Under the pieces are notes generated by a model that had not been told where the DNA came from, did no database searches, and worked only from the letters and a program-made list of their open reading frames with translations. Shown one piece after another: positions 14,822-16,485 of a stretch of 16,485 nt of DNA (position 1 is its first letter; each line of letters begins with the position of its first letter). Both the position numbers and the translations under genes were made by a program. The stretch is from assembly GCA_947174375.1 (NCBI GenBank), contig CAMWIS010000021.1:1-16485 (forward strand), read 5' to 3'. Source of the stretch: an uncultured Bacteroidales bacterium (GTDB taxonomy: Bacteria > Bacteroidota > Bacteroidia > Bacteroidales > P3).

Positions 14822-15277
14822 CTATATGAACTCGATCATTTCCGGCAGGCTGTTCTTCTCGCAGTAGTGGCAGTGGAGTTTGACCTCCGGCGTCTCGATT
14901 ACGTTGAAGAACGTCTCTACGGGCTGATGGTTCGTGATGCAGTTCGGGTTCATGCATTTGACCGAACCGTGGATTTCTTTCGGCAGCGAAACCTGAATCT
15001 TCTTCACCACCTCATAGTTGCGCACCTCGATAATCGTCGCCTTGGGCGAAACCAGCGCGATTTTGTTGATTTCCTCTTCCTTGAAGAACTTGTCGGCCAC
15101 TTTGATGATGCCCTTCTTGCCGTATTTCTGGCTGGAAAGGTTCGCGCCGAGATAAATCATGCTGTCGCAGTCGTCCAAACCCAGGATGTGCATAACGCGC
15201 ATCACCTGGCCTACCGATATATGGTCGATGACGGTTCCGTTTTCCAAAGCGGAAACCAATAATTCTTTCTTTGTCAT
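14822..15277 (-). CDS. pyrI: Aspartate carbamoyltransferase regulatory subunit
   Basis: PyrI binds CTP, UTP and ATP and joins with PyrB to form the allosteric aspartate carbamoyltransferase. The chosen start (MTKKELLVSALENGTVIDHI) gives 151 residues, matching the E. coli subunit in size. The frame is open to 15475, but that extension would run into pyrB and is not conserved-looking. The nucleotide domain includes GTVIDHISVGQVMRVMHILGL. The zinc domain has the four cysteines C108-x4-C113-x22-C136-x2-C139 that contact the catalytic subunit. It follows pyrB by 38 bases. Confidence 0.96.
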   Translation of the reverse strand: MTKKELLVSALENGTVIDHISVGQVMRVMHILGLDDCDSMIYLGANLSSQKYGKKGIIKVADKFFKEEEINKIALVSPKATIIEVRNYEVVKKIQVSLPKEIHGSVKCMNPNCITNHQPVETFFNVIETPEVKLHCHYCEKNSLPEMIEFI

Positions 15278-15315
15278 GTCGTATCTATTTAAAAGTTTAC
15301 AAAAATCGTTATGGT

Positions 15316-16233
15316 TTAGGCTTTCGCACCCAAAATCAAGGAAATCAAGGCTTGACGCACGTAAACGCCGTTCTGCGCCTGTTGGAAGTAATAGGCGTAG
15401 GGCGTCGTATCGACGTCGGTCGTAATTTCGTTGACACGGGGCAGCGGGTGCAGGATCTTCATGTTGTCCTTGCAACCGTGCAGCATCGAGCCCGTCAGGA
15501 TGCAGGCGTTCTTGACGCGTTCGTATTCCATCGGGTCGGCGAAACGTTCGCGCTGAACCCGCGTCATATATACGATATCGGCAATCGGCAGCACTTCTTC
15601 AAGATCCGTGTATTGGTGGTATTCCAGCTTGTGATCCTTGATGTCCTGCTTTACCGCGCTCGGCAATTTGAGGGCTTCGGGCGAAACGAGGTGGAACGTA
15701 CAGTTGAACTGGCAGAGCGCGTGAGTCAGCGAGTGAACGGTACGGCCATATTTGAGGTCGCCGACGAAGGCCACCTGCAGGTTGTCCAAACGGCCCTGCG
15801 TCTTGCGGATGGAATACAGGTCGAGCAAGCACTGCGTGGGGTGCTGGTTCGCCCCGTCGCCGGCGTTGATGACAGGCACTTTGGAAACTTCGGAGGCGTA
15901 GCGCGAGCTGCCTTCCCGCGGGTGGCGCATAACGATGAGGTCGGCGTAGCTGCTCACCATCGTAATCGTATCTTTCAGCGTTTCGCCTTTCTGAACGCTG
16001 GAGTTGGAGGCGTCCGAGAAACCGATGATGCGCGCGCCCAACTGGTTGGCGGCGCTTTCAAAACTGAGGCGCGTACGCGTGGAGGGTTCGAAAAACAAGG
16101 TGGCGACCACGCGGTCGTTCAGAATCGGCTGCCGGGGATTGGCCTCGAATTCGGCGGCGACATCCAGCACGTGCAGTTTTTCCTCCTTGTTGAAGTCGTT
16201 GATGGAAATCAGATTTCTGTTCTTTAAACTCAT
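15316..16233 (-). CDS. pyrB: Aspartate carbamoyltransferase catalytic subunit
   Basis: PyrB makes carbamoyl-aspartate from carbamoyl phosphate and aspartate, the first committed step of pyrimidine synthesis. Residues 51-55 are STRTR (carbamoyl-phosphate binding) and 131-134 are HPTQ. HPLPRVNEI at 262-270 gives the aspartate-loop Arg and the conserved His-Pro-Leu-Pro. The length (305) is that of the E. coli catalytic chain, and the presence of pyrI indicates the c6r6 type enzyme. The start ATG overlaps the stop of an upstream short ORF by ATGA, and an attenuator-like terminator lies about 50 bases upstream, so expression is probably controlled at the leader. Confidence 0.97.
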   Translation of the reverse strand: MSLKNRNLISINDFNKEEKLHVLDVAAEFEANPRQPILNDRVVATLFFEPSTRTRLSFESAANQLGARIIGFSDASNSSVQKGETLKDTITMVSSYADLIVMRHPREGSSRYASEVSKVPVINAGDGANQHPTQCLLDLYSIRKTQGRLDNLQVAFVGDLKYGRTVHSLTHALCQFNCTFHLVSPEALKLPSAVKQDIKDHKLEYHQYTDLEEVLPIADIVYMTRVQRERFADPMEYERVKNACILTGSMLHGCKDNMKILHPLPRVNEITTDVDTTPYAYYFQQAQNGVYVRQALISLILGAKA

Positions 16234-16418
16234 AGATATAGGTATTTTAGGTTAAACGAAGGGAAACGGCCGTTTGCGGCGGCCAAAAAAAAGGCGGCTC
16301 CGAAAAAGAACCGCCTTTTTGAGAAAATATCAAACGAATTGGAATTTTGACCTTCCAAGTTTCCAGTCATCAGGAATGTCCGGGCTTGCCCCGGCTGATA
16401 TAAATCAGCATTACTCAT
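16230..16418 (-). CDS. Putative pyrBI leader peptide, 62 codons (46 from an internal ATG)
   Basis: An ORF on the minus strand starts with ATG at 16418, or alternatively at 16370, and ends with TGA at 16230-16232, overlapping the pyrB ATG. It reads through the whole terminator hairpin, so its middle is dictated by it: SKRRFFFGAAFFLAAANGR. The 46-codon form is close in size to the E. coli pyrBI leader peptide (44 residues), which also has Phe-rich U-tract codons and ends near GAFFCLGVRR. Coding is not proved. No Shine-Dalgarno is visible before either ATG, and the first ATG lies almost at the predicted transcription start. The similarity could be forced by the U-rich terminator. It is listed because a leader peptide is mechanistically expected here. 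Confidence 0.4.
   Translation of the reverse strand: MSNADLYQPGQARTFLMTGNLEGQNSNSFDIFSKRRFFFGAAFFLAAANGRFPSFNLKYLYL
16285..16320 (-). terminator. Intrinsic terminator in the pyrB leader (candidate attenuator)
   Basis: In the minus-strand transcript AAAAAGGCGG (16320-16311) pairs with CCGCCTTTTT (16297-16288). The loop is TTCTTTTTCGGAG, and the hairpin ends in a run of eight U (16292-16285). It lies between the candidate pyrB promoter (about 16428-16458) and the pyrB start at 16233, so most transcripts would stop before pyrB unless termination is blocked. The sequence after the U-run contains CCGCC (16282-16278), which could pair with the GGCGG upstream arm in an alternative fold. Confidence 0.75.
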
Positions 16419-16423
16419 ATCAG
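16339..16423 (-). other. Hairpin-rich pyrB leader RNA
   Basis: The first part of the predicted pyrB transcript has three inverted repeats before the terminator. CTGATAT/ATATCAG (16423-16417 with 16401-16395) also has a nested CTGAT/ATCAG option. CCGGG/CCCGG is at 16394-16390 with 16384-16380. TTGGAA/TTCCAA is at 16358-16353 with 16344-16339. The first two are adjacent and could stack. Such structure suits RNA-polymerase pausing or a sensor element, but no known riboswitch consensus was recognised. Confidence 0.45.
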
Positions 16424-16427
16424 GGAA

Positions 16428-16458
16428 CAAAGTTAAACACCCGCCGCCAAATAAACAA
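16428..16458 (-). promoter_or_regulatory. Promoter for pyrBI
   Basis: On the minus strand, TTG (16458-16456), a 20-base spacer, then TAACTTTG (16435-16428), an exact TAnnTTTG. This is the best promoter match in the window. Transcription would start near 16420-16422, about 188 bases before the pyrB ATG. Upstream is a small inverted repeat GTTAA-GTTA-TTAAC (16469-16482). Confidence 0.65.
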
Positions 16459-16485
16459 GGCCTCCGCCGTTAAGTTATTAACATA

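Noticed and set aside
15278..15475. N-terminal extension of pyrI into pyrB
   Set aside because: The ATG at 15277 gives the exact family start and length. The extension overlaps pyrB and has no PyrI similarity.
16285..16320. Reading the pyrB-leader hairpin as the terminator of a gene beyond the window end
   Set aside because: A strong promoter match lies between the hairpin and the window end, so at least some transcripts reaching it start locally. An upstream gene's read-through cannot be excluded, but it does not explain the ORF through the hairpin.
1..16485. Search by eye for CRISPR arrays, insertion sequences, tRNA or rRNA genes and phage or defence genes
   Set aside because: No regularly spaced repeats, transposase motifs, cloverleaf-like sequence or defence domains were seen. 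All large frames are accounted for by housekeeping genes.

Overview
The window is a GC-rich segment of a Bacteroidota chromosome, most likely order Bacteroidales. Four things point there: the TPR protein and plug-less outer-membrane barrel pair, the rnfBCDGEA gene order, promoter-like TTG-N20-TAnnTTTG elements, and mostly absent Shine-Dalgarno sequences. The genus cannot be fixed from the sequence. An Alistipes-like, anaerobic gut-type Bacteroidales is a guess from the GC richness plus the Rnf and arginine-type fermentation genes. No mobile element, CRISPR array, tRNA or rRNA was seen. This is ordinary core chromosome with a few unusual details.

Layout. Plus strand, 1-4128: the end of a TPR protein gene cut by the window edge, an outer-membrane beta-barrel protein, a RibF-like FAD synthetase with a degenerate riboflavin-kinase half, and the PLP-homeostasis protein YggS. 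All are tightly packed and end at a symmetric bidirectional terminator (about 4145-4177). Minus strand, 11894 down to 4198: purN, then the complete Rnf complex (rnfB, C, D, G, E, A), then carbamate kinase (arcC) and ornithine carbamoyltransferase. A candidate internal promoter lies before arcC. Plus strand, 12114-14716: acpP, fabF and rnc, driven by a good Bacteroidota-type promoter. Rnc carries a long charged and Pro/Glu-rich tail. Minus strand, 16233 down to 14822: pyrB and pyrI, the two subunits of aspartate carbamoyltransferase, facing rnc across a shared terminator. Their leader holds a promoter, hairpins, an intrinsic terminator with eight U residues and a short ORF that runs through the terminator and overlaps the pyrB start.

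How the genes work together. Rnf couples reduced ferredoxin and NAD+ to ion pumping. Carbamate kinase with ornithine carbamoyltransferase can turn citrulline into ornithine and ATP, so the region joins two energy-conserving modules of a fermenter. Carbamoyl phosphate links this module to pyrBI, which uses the same compound for pyrimidines. acpP, fabF and rnc form the usual fatty-acid and RNA-processing group.

The most interesting observation is the pyrBI leader. Its design resembles the UTP-sensing attenuation of enterobacterial pyrBI, here in a different phylum. Next are the RibF homologue that appears to lack a working kinase domain and the RNase III tail. All functional calls are by reading motifs; no database search was possible.
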